The notes under the pieces are model-generated. The model saw only the letters and a program-made list of their open reading frames with translations, ran no database searches and had not been told where the DNA came from. A program made the position numbers and the translations under genes. This document shows positions 1 to 10,943 of a stretch of DNA of 64,000 bases, one piece after another. The stretch comes from Phyllostachys edulis (taxonomy: Eukaryota; Streptophyta; Magnoliopsida; Poales; Poaceae). Positions within the stretch are counted from its first letter, which is position 1; the number at the start of each line of letters is the position of its first letter. The DNA is taken from assembly GCA_036346405.1 (NCBI GenBank), contig CM070567.1, positions 46,611,633 to 46,675,632 on the forward strand, in the 5' to 3' direction.

Positions 1-548
1 GCTTCAAACCCCCACTGGGAGCCTCCTTCTTGCGGCAGTATGAGCGAACGCACCGCGATATCATCAAGTCTCGATGCCACGTAAGGACCACCGGCTTCGT
101 GTGCGTCCTCATCGGTACCATCCGAGCTTGGGCCGGTGTCCTCGTCGGACTCCAACCCGAGAGGCTCGTCCGGTAGATACTCATGGCAGTCGATGCAGGC
201 CGACCACCATGTTTCTGCCCTCTCGTTTGGTACAAAATTGGACACGAGACTTCCCTCCGATGCAGCACATTCCGTGCTGCCATCTTCAGGCTCGGGCTGC
301 GCTTGCCCGCTTGTAGAGGCCTTGGCATCATCAGGGTTTCTCGACGCCCTATGTACGAATTTCACGTACACCATAGGCTTCCCGTGAATGGCTGCCTCGG
401 GCTGTGAGACAATCTCCATGTACTGCCTCCATGCTATGCTTCCATTCACCTTTACAAGCTCCCACACATAATTCGTGCAGGTGATCGCCTCGATCATAAC
501 TTTCTTCGTCGTTGGCTCGTGATTTAACTCCCTCTGATGCACTTTCAT
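1..548 (-). CDS. Partial unrecognised protein, runs off the left edge
   Basis: Reading the - strand from an ATG at 548, the frame stays open to the window edge (about 182 residues, no stop). It begins MKVHQRELNHEPTTKK, contains a Trp-rich stretch (ETWWSACIDCHEYLP) and then a strongly acidic segment (LESDEDTGPSSDGTDEDAHE). Codon use is GC-biased, as in a real grass coding region. Upstream, a second frame is open from about 660 to a TGA at 547-549 and reads LVRAGHDGLDLSRCQYKVV, preceded by a splice-acceptor-like TTTTACAG. The two frames are offset by one base, so this is either an interrupted (frameshifted) gene or two exons whose junction I misread. I do not recognise the family. A transposon-borne or captured host protein is plausible because of the surrounding repeats, but this is inference. 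Confidence 0.45.
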   Translation of the reverse strand, partial: MKVHQRELNHEPTTKKVMIEAITCTNYVWELVKVNGSIAWRQYMEIVSQPEAAIHGKPMVYVKFVHRASRNPDDAKASTSGQAQPEPEDGSTECAASEGSLVSNFVPNERAETWWSACIDCHEYLPDEPLGLESDEDTGPSSDGTDEDAHEAGGPYVASRLDDIAVRSLILPQEGGSQWGFE

Positions 549-699
549 GACTCATGAATATTCATCGCGTGGAGCCCCTTCGCCCGGACCACCTTGTACT
601 GGCATCTCGACAGGTCCAACCCATCATGTCCGGCCCGTACGAGACCATTGCTGTAAAACACAAACAAGTCTTGCATGTAGGAAAATACCTAAAGCGGGC

Positions 700-1235
700 A
701 AACTAATTCATTACCACTTATTCAATATGCTGTAATAATGACTACTAAACTAATTACAACTAATTAATTACCACTAAACTAATTAATTACTAGTGAACTA
801 ACTAATTACGACTAATTAATTACCTCTAAACAAACTAATTACGATTGATTAATTACCACTTATTCAATATGCCGTACTTATTATGATTGATTAATTACCA
901 CTACACAAAATTACTAGTACTTCATTTCCACTTACTTAATATGTTGTAATGACGACTACTAAACTAATTACGACTAATTAATTACGACTAAACTAATTCA
1001 TTACCAGTCAACTAACTAATTATGATTAATTAATTACCTCTAAACTAACTAATCACGATTGATTAATTACCACTAAAAAATTATCGGTACTTCATTTTCA
1101 TTTACTTAATATACTGTAATGATGACTACTAAACTAATTATGACTAATTAATTACCACTAAATTAATTCACTACTAGTTAACTAACTAATTACGACTAAT
1201 TAATTACCCCTAAACTATGTAATTACGACTGACTG
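700..1235. repeat. AT-rich minisatellite
   Basis: Degenerate tandem repeats built from ACTAATTAATTACCACTAAA-like blocks. A longer unit of about 170 bp, starting with TTAATATG(T/C)TGTAATGA, recurs near 937 and 1108, with partial copies near 721 and 861. No coding content. Confidence 0.75.
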
Positions 1236-1297
1236 ACTAAAAATGACTAATTACGACTACAGTAATAACGGCAAAAGAAAATTACCTGCCCTACGGA

Positions 1298-1375
1298 GGA
1301 AGTAATCAATCGACCGAGAAGTAATCAATCGACCATTCGTAAGTAATCAATCGACCATTCGAGTAAGTAATCAAG
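1298..1375. repeat. Short direct tandem repeat, about 20-25 bp unit
   Basis: AAGTAATCAATCGACC is repeated three times, followed by a truncated AAGTAATCAAGG copy. Spacers carry ATTCG. Confidence 0.75.
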
Positions 1376-4300
1376 GCGGCGGCGAGGATGATAAGCAAGA
1401 AAACAGTTAACCTCCTAATAAAATTAATTATGTTACGTTCTCTGAGTTCTCAGCAACGAGCGCAAGAACGAGAATCGAAACGCAATTGAGATGACCGAAG
1501 AGCGAGTGCCAGAGTTCGGTATTTATAGCTGGGTGGAGAAGGAGTCGCGGCGTTAGCGCCGGGAATTCCGTAAGCATTGGCGCCGGAATTTCTGGACGAG
1601 ACGACAGATGTGCGAAGGAGGGACAGTGGGAAAGATGGCCACCGCGAGGTTTTTTAATTCTCCGTAGAACAGTTTGGGTGCGTGGCGGAAGAAGGACGGC
1701 TAAAAGGAGGGCCAGAGGAGGGGCGCGAGTTGGGAGATGTTTTCGCTAACCTAACATAAGTAACTAATTAACCCCACTGTTTTGGCTGGCGCATGGTGGC
1801 TATGCGCCAGCGGACACTAAACTAAATAAACAAACAGTATACGTTTTGATCGAGTATATTTGTATTCATATTTTGTTTTGCTATATTCTTAATGAATAAA
1901 ATTATGAAAAATTTACACAAGCAACTACACAGTGTTGAGAGGCTCCACAAAAAAATTCATAATTTTTTGGACTCATTTGCTATATTTTTAAATTCCTCCA
2001 AATTTCAATCTAAACCTAACTACCCTAACCCTAACCCTAATTACCTCTAACCATTGGGCGCTGGCAACAGAAAATTGAGGGATCAAGACGGCCACCATGC
2101 TTGACCCTCCCAATATGCCATTTTGCAAATATACCTCCCCAGTAGCCAATATGACTATTTTTGCAAATACACCTCCTGCGTGGTTAAATTTGTAAATACG
2201 GTTTGAAAACAGGCGTATACACAAAAAAAAATTCCATGCATGGTGCTCCAGCCAATCAAGCGACTTCTTGCAAGGTAAATAATTTTTTGCGACGACGCAC
2301 GCATCTTCTTTACTGCTGATCGTAATTTTTTTTAGTTTTTACCAAGGCGTAGTCCTTATTTCGATCGTCGACGTCTGTGGCGATGTCGTGCATCTTGTAC
2401 CGCTCATTCGATCGATCGCGTCGCCCGACCAATGATCTCGTCGCGAGGCAGTGCTCGAGCATTTACGTGTCTTGGTGAAACACGGCGAGAGATCCATCGA
2501 TCGAGTTCACAGTCATTTTTTTTGGCCAGGTACAAGGGCGACCAGGGCAGCAGGGGCCGGCGCCCCATACCGATGGACTTATGGTGTATCTTTAGCATCT
2601 TCGGTCCAGCCGTATTTAGACATATTATCGTTGATCGGCCACTCGGTATTTAGCAAGTTATAAACAGACAAGCTAGTCCTATTAGAACTTCCAAATTTTA
2701 GTCGTGAATCCGCCATTGCTACCTCATGTACCGGGAATAGGGATGGGACGCTCCAACCATCAATCGGTTAGTGTCAATTTATATCTTTTTACATCTTACT
2801 TTTTCCCGAGGAATAATACGTCTTTTTACGGTTCAGTACAACTAGCAACGATCAAGCATAACTCAAGTGAATTGGTTATCTTTGTAACAAACTAGCTGAA
2901 CAGTTTGGGGTGAGCTGATGAACTCTTTAACACCCGGAGCTGAAGATGGAGAGGTACATACGCGTGTCCGACCACATGGTGCCCTCTGTAGAAGATCCGG
3001 ATCGGGGCCGGTCGGACGTGATAAGGTTCACGAGTCAGAAGCTCAACCAAGGTGTGTGTTGATTGGCTCGTGCAGCTGAGTCATCGGTCGTCACTGGCTC
3101 GCTGCTGCGATGGACTTGGTGACCTTAATTCTCTTTGACCGCCTACACAACAGGGCTCGGGCTCGGGCTCAGCTGCCCGCCGAGTAGCAAAATCAAACCA
3201 CGAATTACTAATACATTTCCTCTGAAAGTATGTACGTACACAACAAACTAACTGGGGTACAATACGTTACACAAAAGAAACTAGTGTGAAGGGATAAGAC
3301 TTATTTTGTCACACAGTATATTTAAGAAGAAAGAATTCAAACTTAGATTAACTATCCCACCATCCACAATGCTAACCAGCTGACCCCGGAAAACTGACCG
3401 GGAAGACTCCTCCGTACTTTGTTCGCCAACGTCCCTGTACAACTCATTCGTTCTTCATGTCACCGTGGTTATTAAGCGTGATTGATTGCAGCTTTGTGTG
3501 ATGATCATCAACCCAAAACAAGCTAGACTGGATCGGTTAGTTGTTGCCTTAAAGATTCAATCAACTAGTTAATTACTCAAGAATACTGCCATGTCCAATG
3601 CGCTGCCGGCAAATACACATGCAGCCATGCAGGGGACCTGATTTTCTTCTTCTTTTCTCGACAAATGCAGGGGATCTGATTGATTTTACAGCTGTGCATA
3701 AACGCTGGGTCATAAACCTTTTCCAAGTCAGGCGTATGGGGATTTTGATGATATACACCATCTATAAATTACTTTTGTAGAAGATTAAATCCTAGAATTT
3801 AATTAGACAACACGGCACCAAATTAATGGTATATGCTGGTAGCATACGCCTGTCCAGGCATGCATACATCCTGGCTAGATCCGGATCCTACGTATTACCA
3901 CAGAGAAACACTGTAGCCATTGATTTCAACATTTGATTTTTTGATCGGACAGTGAAAACACCTTCTAGTACTATATACTATAGATTTTAATGCAGAGAAT
4001 CTTAATCCATCGGTCTGCCAGAAATGATCAATCCAACATGGATGGATGGAATGTGGCTGGAATGGATAATCACCTTTCTCTTTGTTTACTGCTCTAATCT
4101 CCATTTTATTCTGATCATGGCAAGACACCAAAGTTGACACTGCGTGAAACTGCGAGTTTTTCTATTTGGACCCAATATGGAATGCAGGGTTCCTTTTGCT
4201 ATTCTTTAATGCAAAGGGGTGTGGGGCCAGCCTAGAGTTGACTGGCAGGAGACCCTTTTCCACCCATTTGGCTCTTGTTTATTTGCCTCGTGGGATCATT

Positions 4301-4852
4301 TTTAACATATACATATATATGGGAACGATCGCGTCCATACGTTTGAACCGAACCAGAGTATCGGACGGTCCACTCCTATATGGTCCCATAACACACTCGG
4401 GTACTATCTGGTCTCTCTATCATTCAATGCATTCCCACTGTTTACTCAGAAACAAGTCAAACGACCTACGGGTGCATCAGCCGATGCCACCACCAATCAA
4501 CCCATTACTAAACACTAGTTTTCTTCCTCATTTCTTTCTTCTCTCTCTCTTCTCTTCTTCCTCAAGAAGCTCTCTTCCTTCCAATCTCCTCTGCTCTCCC
4601 TTCTCCCCTCTGGCAGAGCCAACCTCTGCCGGCTGCGCCTGACGTCGTGCAAGCCACCGCGCCAGGCTGCCTTGGCCACGTGCTGGGCTGTCGCGTCGTC
4701 TGGAGGCGCCAGCGTGCCTCTGCACTGACGCCAAGCTCCACCGCCGGCCACCCAGTCTGGGGTTGCCCCCTCTCACGCTCGGGGATGGCCATCTACAGCA
4801 GCTGAAGCACGAAGTTCCGAGGAGTCCCACTTCTTTGATAGTTTGTAAGTCT
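1376..4852. other. Intergenic stretch without a recognisable gene
   Basis: Only short chance frames are seen. Details: a 9-bp-stem hairpin at 1786-1810 (CTGGCGCAT / ATGCGCCAG); a short CCCTAA triplet run near 2025-2040; a repeated TTTGCAAATA-ACCTCC motif at about 2125-2175, of the kind found in decayed transposon ends; and a CT-rich then GC-rich segment at 4520-4800. That last segment is open in several frames on both strands but shows no domain and no consistent codon bias. Confidence 0.6.
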
Positions 4853-5235
4853 TTTTTGTTACGACCGTTGAAAAAATATTGCAACCATTGAAGAAAAAAT
4901 ATTGCGACCGATGAAAATAAAGGTTGCACACTTTTTGTTCGCAATAGGTGTTTTCAGATGCTCCACCTCTTTTTTTTTATAGTTAGTTTTTTTTGTTGCG
5001 ACGTTGAAAAAAATGTTACGACTGTTGAAAAAAAATGTTGGAAAACCAACCCCTTTTACTGTTAAAAGCGTTCTTCTGCATCTGAGATTTTTTGAGATGT
5101 AATGTTCTTTGAAATGTTGCATCTGGTTTCTTTGATATGTTGTATCATCCCCATCACCTTTTCTCTGATGAACAAGTCTTTTTTTGTTGCGAGCATTAAA
5201 AAAAATGTTGCACACGATAAAAAAAGTTACACCGA
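4853..5235. repeat. Degenerate GTTGCGACCGTTGAAAAAA repeats
   Basis: Copies of a TTGTTGCGACNNTTGAAAAAAATGTTG-like unit cluster at 4855-4930, 4988-5041 and 5180-5233. They are separated by diverged text that includes GAGATGTAATGTTC and GATATGTTGTATC. Looks like a decayed dispersed repeat. Confidence 0.6.
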
Positions 5236-5248
5236 AGCGTAGCACGTA

Positions 5249-5250
<2 letters not shown>

Positions 5251-5304
<54 letters not shown>
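5251..5304. repeat. (TA)27 microsatellite
   Basis: Uninterrupted AT dinucleotide run of 54 bases. The Ile-Tyr repeat protein readable through it on the - strand is an artefact. Confidence 0.97.
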
Positions 5305-5306
<2 letters not shown>

Positions 5307-6166
5307 CATACCTTTTCATATTCTGCCATGTTATGTACAGGTAAAAGACATTCTGTGTGACTAATTTTATATCATCGCTGACTCACTTATACTCACAGCG
5401 CACAAACAATCAGATATTCCTGGCGTAGATAAATTTGATGCCAAGGTGACTATTTTTGCAATAAGGCGGTAGCACCGGTCCAAATAAAAAAAGTCAGTTT
5501 GTATAGAGTACAGGTGGAAGAGAGAGAAAGCTAAAGAAAGAGAGGAAAGGGGTTGGTTGGTGGTGCTGTTGGGATGAGCTGTCAGCAGCATTAGATGCCC
5601 CCCCTCTCTGACACCCCCCACCTGCAGTGTCTCCCGTGGCTCCCCTCCCCCTTATTGCACACCAGAAAACACACCGCTCAATCATGCAAAAGTTACATAC
5701 AGCGAGGTGGCACTAATTGGTTCATACTTTCAACTCTAAACTTTACACGATTCAATTATACTAGTATAAAGCAAACGACTAATACTGTATCCTATTTTAA
5801 TTTTAACAAGTTTTTGTACGAATTAAAACACTATTTTTATTTCAACGCTCTGTTTTTCAGTGAGAGGAAAACACCACTGGTTTAGTCTTGCTGTGAGTGA
5901 TACCATGATTATAAAGGAGGTAGCACAAAATAGTTAATCGAGGAAAGCTATCTACGCGTCAACGATAAGCTATAAGTCCCATGTAAAAAACATGCTACAT
6001 AATTAACGTTGGTTTGACGATAAAACATGCTACATAATTGACGCTCTACTTTTCAACGCGAGAAAAGAAGCTAGAAGTTCATTATGAAAAACACGTGAAC
6101 TGGTTTAGTTCTACAATGGTATAGTAGCTATAAATGTAGCAAAAAAAAACTTAATCACTAACCACC
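5305..6166. other. Intergenic, no gene seen
   Basis: AT-rich, with a purine-rich run (5515-5555) and a C-rich patch (5597-5650). TAATTAACG/TAATTGACG-containing segments near 5985-6045 recur at about 6430, suggesting a decayed repeat. No supported coding sequence. Confidence 0.5.
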
Positions 6167-6247
6167 GCAAAGGTTTCCTTAGGCCAGACGGAATTGGTCC
6201 TAGGATGCAAAGGTAGAAGGAAGCTTGACTGCAATACTCACCCGAGC
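6167..6247 (+). pseudogene. Plastid-type 23S rRNA fragment, 3' part of the molecule
   Basis: The stretch running from GCAAAGGTTTCCTTAGGCC to GAAGCTTGACTGCAATACTC resembles the bacterial/plastid large-subunit rRNA segment around E. coli position 2350-2450 (GCTTGACTGC is a conserved landmark). Several C-to-T and G-to-A differences from the functional plastid sequence, as I remember it, indicate decay after transfer to the nucleus. It is 81 bp long and cannot function as rRNA. The protein readable on the - strand across this stretch is spurious. Confidence 0.75.
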
Positions 6248-6265
6248 TAGCGTTCTTCCCGAAAT

Positions 6266-6362
6266 GCGTTGAGGTGCAGCACTTACCAGTTGACCCGGCG
6301 TCTAGAGGTAAAGCACTATTTCGGTGTGGGCTACACGAGCGATACCAAATCAAAGCAAACTC
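6266..6362 (+). pseudogene. Plastid-type 23S rRNA fragment, 5'-proximal part
   Basis: Contains GCGTTGAGGTGCAGCACTTA, TCTAGAGGTAAAGCACT and TTTCGGTG, then ATACCAAATC and AAGCAAACTC. This matches the large-subunit rRNA region near E. coli position 730-830 (AGAGCACTGTTTCGG is conserved). It lies 18 bp downstream of the other fragment in the same orientation, although in an intact rRNA it comes about 1.5 kb earlier, so the pieces are permuted. Confidence 0.75.
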
Positions 6363-7582
6363 GGTAGAAAAAAAAGCTAAATTGCTTACCACTCAAGTGT
6401 CAGTGAGAAGCCAGAACTCCCATGTGAAAAACATGGTACATAATTAACGTGAGTATGAAAGTAACACGATGGCTATAGCTCATATTCCACCAAACTTTCC
6501 CATCTTTACACTTTCAAATTATGTGATTAGCACTAGGAGGCAACTCAAATGACCGCTCATTGCTTTCTCCTATTGCAGATAAAAAAAACTGCGGATAGAT
6601 AGCTGTTCATTTTTGTGTTAAGATTTCAGAATTTGGGTGGTGTGTGGGGGCGTTTCAGAGGCTTTTAGCTGCGTTTTGGCGCAAAGGGAAAGGCAGCGAG
6701 GCCGCTTGATGCATATGATCTCTCTTTCACAACTCTTTGAGAGGGTCTACGAGTGGAAACGCATCCCCTGACTTTGTGTGGTAATGTCATGGTGCTACAA
6801 TATCATGACGTTACGTAGTAATCATCAGATCGGAAAGAAAGAGATCGGGTTCTGCAGTTAACATTGACACAATTCATGACACTGTAGCATCAATGTAGCG
6901 GTTGATGTGAGCCGTTATTTCCAGATCAGACGGCTCAGATATATCGAATGTCATGATACTGTGCTCCTCTGCCATTCCTGAAGGATGCCAATCCCCCGTA
7001 AGTAGCCTACCACGCCCTCTCTCCTCCAAATAATTAAAAAGGACCCAGACAAGCAAAACAAAAGAGCAACAATGGGAGACCAGATCTCATATATCTAAGA
7101 TGGTTTTTCAAATTACTAAGATGGATCATAATGTTTACGACTCTTATAAGTTGATCGTTGTTTTTAATCTAGAGTTAGGCGTCTAAAACATTTTTTTACT
7201 ATTGTATTACATTACTTGTTTTCCAATTTTACCCCCTTTAACTATTTATCAGGGAATTGCTCTTGGCTGTCATCTGTTATCACAAATCTATTTCAAAATA
7301 AATGAGAGCTAAAATTTGGGGTAACTTTTTTTAACAAAAACATGTAAAATTGTAGAGCTTATTTGATCACGAGAAACTCTGATTTAATATATGAGTTGTT
7401 GCCGTATTGACCGTTTGTAATTATGATATTCTCATTACTCGAAGAATGATATGTTTCGCTTCACTAACCAGTGGAACAAATAGCAAATCTAGGAAGAAGT
7501 TATTTACCCACGTTCGATGCGCCCGCGCTAATATATCGTCATCTGCATTTGCGGTTGGGCACGTATGACGCTTGAACTGCCA
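6363..7582. other. Upstream region of the TCP gene, no other gene seen
   Basis: AT-rich, with only short frames. Holds a G-rich patch near 6640-6705. No repeat boundary is identifiable; some of it is likely the distal promoter of the downstream TCP gene. Confidence 0.5.
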
Positions 7583-7589
7583 CTATAAA
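7583..7589 (+). promoter_or_regulatory. Candidate TATA box of the TCP gene
   Basis: CTATAAA followed by a GC-rich segment, about 560 bp before the start codon. Fits a plant TATA box with transcription starting near 7615-7620. The position is inferred from sequence only. Confidence 0.45.
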
Positions 7590-7614
7590 CGGCGCATCAC
7601 CAGTAAATTCACCA

Positions 7615-8148
7615 AACTTCAAACTCTACTGATTCTGGAAACAAGACTAGAGCTCTCTACCAACCAATAAAAAACTCGAATTCTCAGGGAACAAGAGTGG
7701 AGAGATTCAGAGGAGGAAAAAGGAAAGAAAATTAAAGAAAACATTAGTGCCCAATATCTTCTCTAGGGTTTATAGAATCGTAGAAAAAGGCCATAAATAA
7801 ATAACCAAGGGAAACTCCACCCCTCCCTGTCTGTCTCTCTCCAGTCTCCAGTCTCCAGTCTCCACCCTTCTCTCCCCTCCCCCGCTCGCTCGCTCTCCTG
7901 CGCTGCGCTCCCTCCCCCCTCCTCCCAACCCCACCCGGCCACCACCCCACCCCACCCCGCCTTCCCCCACCGTGCGTGCCCGGCACGTGCTCGCTCCTCC
8001 CTTTCCTCCACCCTAACTCCGACGACCACCAAACCGCGTGACGCGGGACGCGCAGACCAATCGGCGAGCGAAAGGAGCCGCCTTTCCATTGGTTGGTTCT
8101 TGGGAGGGAAGTTTTTTTTTTTTGAAGTGTTCGACGCGGGGCCGGAGC
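7615..8148 (+). other. Probable 5' leader of the TCP gene, CT-rich
   Basis: About 530 bp with a long pyrimidine-rich tract (roughly 7815-7960) that includes a tandem CAGTCTC repeat at 7840-7862, then a T-run at 8112-8123. CT microsatellites are common in grass 5' leaders. The coding frame is open back to about 8038 but has no ATG before 8149. Confidence 0.5.
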
Positions 8149-9366
8149 ATGGACCACGGCGGCGGCGGGGGTGGTGGCGCGCCATCGAGCAGCAACAGCG
8201 GCGGGGGGAGCGCCGGGGGGACGAGTGGGAGTCGTGGCGCGGGTGGTGGTGACCACCACCCGCACCACCCTTTCTACTATACTGGCCCGGCGGCGCCCAA
8301 CGCCGTGCAGCAGCAGCAGCCGCAGCCGTTCATGGGCGCGCTCGCCATAACCCCCGTCGCCGACCAGGCCCAGGCGTCGTCGGCTGCGGCGGCGGCGGGT
8401 GATAAGAAGGCGGTCGCGCCGGCGACTCCGTCGGCGGTGGTGCCGGCGAAGCGGCCGTCGAAGGACCGGCACACGAAGGTGGACGGCCGGGGGAGGAGGA
8501 TACGGATGCCGGCGCTGTGCGCGGCGCGGGTGTTCCAGCTCACGCGGGAGCTCGGGCACAAGTCCGACGGCGAGACCATCGAGTGGCTGCTGCAGCAGGC
8601 GGAGCCGGCCATCCTCGCGGCCACGGGCACCGGCACCATCCCGGCCAACTTCTCCTCCCTCAACATCGCCATCCGCTCCGGCGCCGCCTCCTCCGCCTCC
8701 AACCCCACACGTGCCGCTCCCTTCCCCGCCCTCGCGCTCCACCCCCACCACCACCAGCCGCCGCCCACACAGCACGACGTGTCCGCCATGCTTGGCTACC
8801 ACCACCACCTCCTCCCTCCGCCGCAGGACCCGTCCCAGGACCCTAACGCCGGCGCTTTCATGAGGAAGCGGTACAGGGAGGACCTGTTCAAGGACGACGA
8901 CGAGCGCCAAGATCCTAACGCGCCCAAGGCGCGCGAGCAGCAGCCGACGACGCCGCAGCCCCAGGCTGCTGCTGCGGCGGCGGCCGCAATGTGGGCCGTG
9001 GCGCCGAACAGCGCGGCGCCCGGTGGCGCGTTCTGGATGCTGCCCGTGTCCGCGAGCTCAGCCTCGGCGGCGCGGCCGACCGAGCAGCACATGTGGTCCT
9101 TCAGCGGCGGCGGGGGAAGCAGCACCGTGCAGGCACCGCTGCAGTTCATGTCGAGGGTCAACTATCCCAGCGGCGCCGGCGGCATGTCCGACACCAACCT
9201 CGGCATGCTCGCCGCGCTCAATGCTTACAGCCGCGGCAGCGGCGGCGGCACTGGAGACGAGCAGCAGCAGCCGGAGATGGACCAGCAGCGCGGCGGCGGC
9301 AACGACGACGACGAAGACGGCGACGACAGCGGCGAGGAAGACCATGGCAACAACAGCTCACAGTAA
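8149..9366 (+). CDS. Class I TCP (PCF-type) transcription factor
   Basis: Intronless gene of 405 residues. The TCP domain lies at about residues 101-160. Its basic region (KRPSKDRHTKVDGRGRRIRM) has the short form diagnostic of class I (PCF) proteins. Helix I (ALCAARVFQLTRELGH), a KSDGE loop and helix II (TIEWLLQQAEPAILAATG) follow. After the domain comes TIPANFSSLNIAIRS, and the motif DTNLGMLAALNAY near residue 350 is shared with the TCP8/14/15/22/23 group. The N-terminus is Gly/Ser/His/Gln-rich; the C-terminus is acidic (DDDEDGDDSGEEDHG). Class I TCPs are nuclear proteins that bind GGNCCCAC-type sites as dimers and promote cell proliferation and growth. The start is the first ATG in frame. 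High GC content, typical of grass genes, separates it from its AT-rich surroundings. Which of the close paralogues it represents cannot be told by eye. Confidence 0.96.
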   Translation: MDHGGGGGGGAPSSSNSGGGSAGGTSGSRGAGGGDHHPHHPFYYTGPAAPNAVQQQQPQPFMGALAITPVADQAQASSAAAAAGDKKAVAPATPSAVVPAKRPSKDRHTKVDGRGRRIRMPALCAARVFQLTRELGHKSDGETIEWLLQQAEPAILAATGTGTIPANFSSLNIAIRSGAASSASNPTRAAPFPALALHPHHHQPPPTQHDVSAMLGYHHHLLPPPQDPSQDPNAGAFMRKRYREDLFKDDDERQDPNAPKAREQQPTTPQPQAAAAAAAAMWAVAPNSAAPGGAFWMLPVSASSASAARPTEQHMWSFSGGGGSSTVQAPLQFMSRVNYPSGAGGMSDTNLGMLAALNAYSRGSGGGTGDEQQQPEMDQQRGGGNDDDEDGDDSGEEDHGNNSSQ

Positions 9367-9870
9367 GCAGCTCGCAAGAACCACCTCATCAACGACTCGG
9401 AATTCGCCGTGATCATTTCGTAATTGTGCTAGTTGTCACTGGTTAGTAGCATCCGGTAGGGTTTATAATTTTGCTGTCTTTTCTTGGGGTTGCCTGAGGC
9501 GGCCATCATTGGATTGGGTTAGGAGGGTTGGAGGAATGAAATGGAATGGAAGAAGAAGCAAGAAGCAACTGAAGCAAGCTAAAGCCAATGCAAGAACAAC
9601 ACTTCTTGCTAGTTCATTAGCCTTGTTATTTTTTGGGGGTATTGTCTTTTTTTTTTGGATTGATCTATGATGAATGATTTGTCTTGCTGAGATGGGTGTG
9701 ATGATGATTAGTAGCGGGCCCAAATTAGGAGGGCCGAGAAAAGGAGTTTAAGAGAGAGAAGAGAGAGATTTGTACAGTTGATCATCTTGATTTATGCTGC
9801 AATGTTAATCCTAGTTCTTTTCATTCGTTCGTTCTGTCCATGTGTAGTTTTTATTCTGGTATTTTTTCCC
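9367..9870 (+). other. Probable 3' untranslated region of the TCP gene
   Basis: Follows the TAA stop. Purine-rich (9525-9590), then T-rich segments, with GCGGGCCCAAAT at 9714 and TTTGTACAG near 9770. No sharp polyadenylation signal could be fixed. Confidence 0.4.
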
Positions 9871-9934
9871 TGAACTCGTGTCTTGTGCTGTTCCATGAGA
9901 GGCAACATGCTAAATTGATACGTTTTTTATTTGT

Positions 9935-10197
9935 AATAGCAAAAATAGCTTCCGCTTCTACGAAGTTATAAAAATAGCATTCACGGTAATCATCTATCAT
10001 GTTCCCAATCTGACAGTCCGCTAAAGCCACTTGCTGCGCTCTCAGTCCACGACGAACGTGCCTGCCTACCGCAGACAGGGAACGATGCAGGTGGCCGGTC
10101 GCAGTCTAGAAGCGTGGTAGATGATACGTATCACTAGCCTAACTTAATATGGTGTTACTTGTTATTTCGATCGTGAATGACTATATTTGCTATTTTA
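9935..10197. mobile_element. Possible small MITE-like element
   Basis: Imperfect inverted ends: AATAGCAAAAATAG at 9935 versus CTATATTTGCTATT at 10181-10194. A related AATAGCAAAAATAG end occurs at 39939 followed by a similar GC-rich body. A flanking duplication is not clear, so the call is tentative. Confidence 0.35.
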
Positions 10198-10943
10198 TTT
10201 TTAAAAAAATACGTTAAATGATCATGTGGTTATACCTTGGGATCTAGTCATGCTCTCAGCCACTACGACCTGTTGTGTGAAATCACTGTACAGTACTATT
10301 TGTAGTAGCAAACAGCGGCGTCATTTTTTCCTTCATTTGGAGCAGTAGATGTAACAGCATTTGGAGCGATCTGCTGGTCTATTTCTAAATCAAAATCCAC
10401 TCGCTCAATTCTCAAGCCCCGGAAACATGTTTTTCTGCCGCGAAAATATTTCTCAAAGGGGGATTCTAGTGATGCATAAATCGATATTAACAGCAGACTA
10501 CTCATTGCACTTTTAAATATACACAATAGATGTTGCAGTGCAGCGGGCGGTCGCGCAGATGCGCTGCCCAGAAACCTTATTGCCGCCTCGTGCAGATGAA
10601 CTCCGCGACAATGATTCGGATATACCGCTCACCCTCCTTCTCGGTGCACGCCGAGGAGAAGAAACAACTTGGTTTAAAAAGCACAATCTTCCAACACAAG
10701 AGAACAGAGAGGAAGAATTTGGAACAATGGAAGTGAATTTATCAAATCCCATGTCTGGACGTCTCCGGATCATTTTAAGGGTCGAGTCAATTACTCTCTA
10801 GTAACTGCTCAATAAAGCACTCATTAGAACACTGGTAACTGCTAATTCAAAATCAATTAATGGTAATTAAGCAGCATTTATCATATCATGATTACACGTT
10901 GGTTTACAGCTTTGACCACGTTATTTGGACTACTTTGGTTTGA
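10198..10943. other. Intergenic, no gene seen
   Basis: AT-rich with short overlapping frames only (10513-10801 is open in several frames on both strands, without domains). The repeat array begins at 10944. Confidence 0.5.

Noticed and set aside
2023..2041. Short CCCTAA run resembling telomere repeats
   Set aside because: Only about three units and of the CCCTAA form, while plant telomeres use CCCTAAA. Too short to mean anything.
4859..5329. 156-residue - strand frame with Tyr-Ile repeats
   Set aside because: The repeat is the translation of a TA microsatellite.
6111..6392. 93-residue - strand protein
   Set aside because: It is the reverse strand of two plastid-type rRNA fragments.
8038..8148. 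Longer N-terminus for the TCP protein
   Set aside because: The upstream open frame has no ATG; it begins at a GTG. The first ATG is 8149 and gives a typical Gly-rich N-terminus.
8277..9446. Other long frames across the TCP gene on both strands
   Set aside because: They are shadows produced by high GC content and carry no domain.
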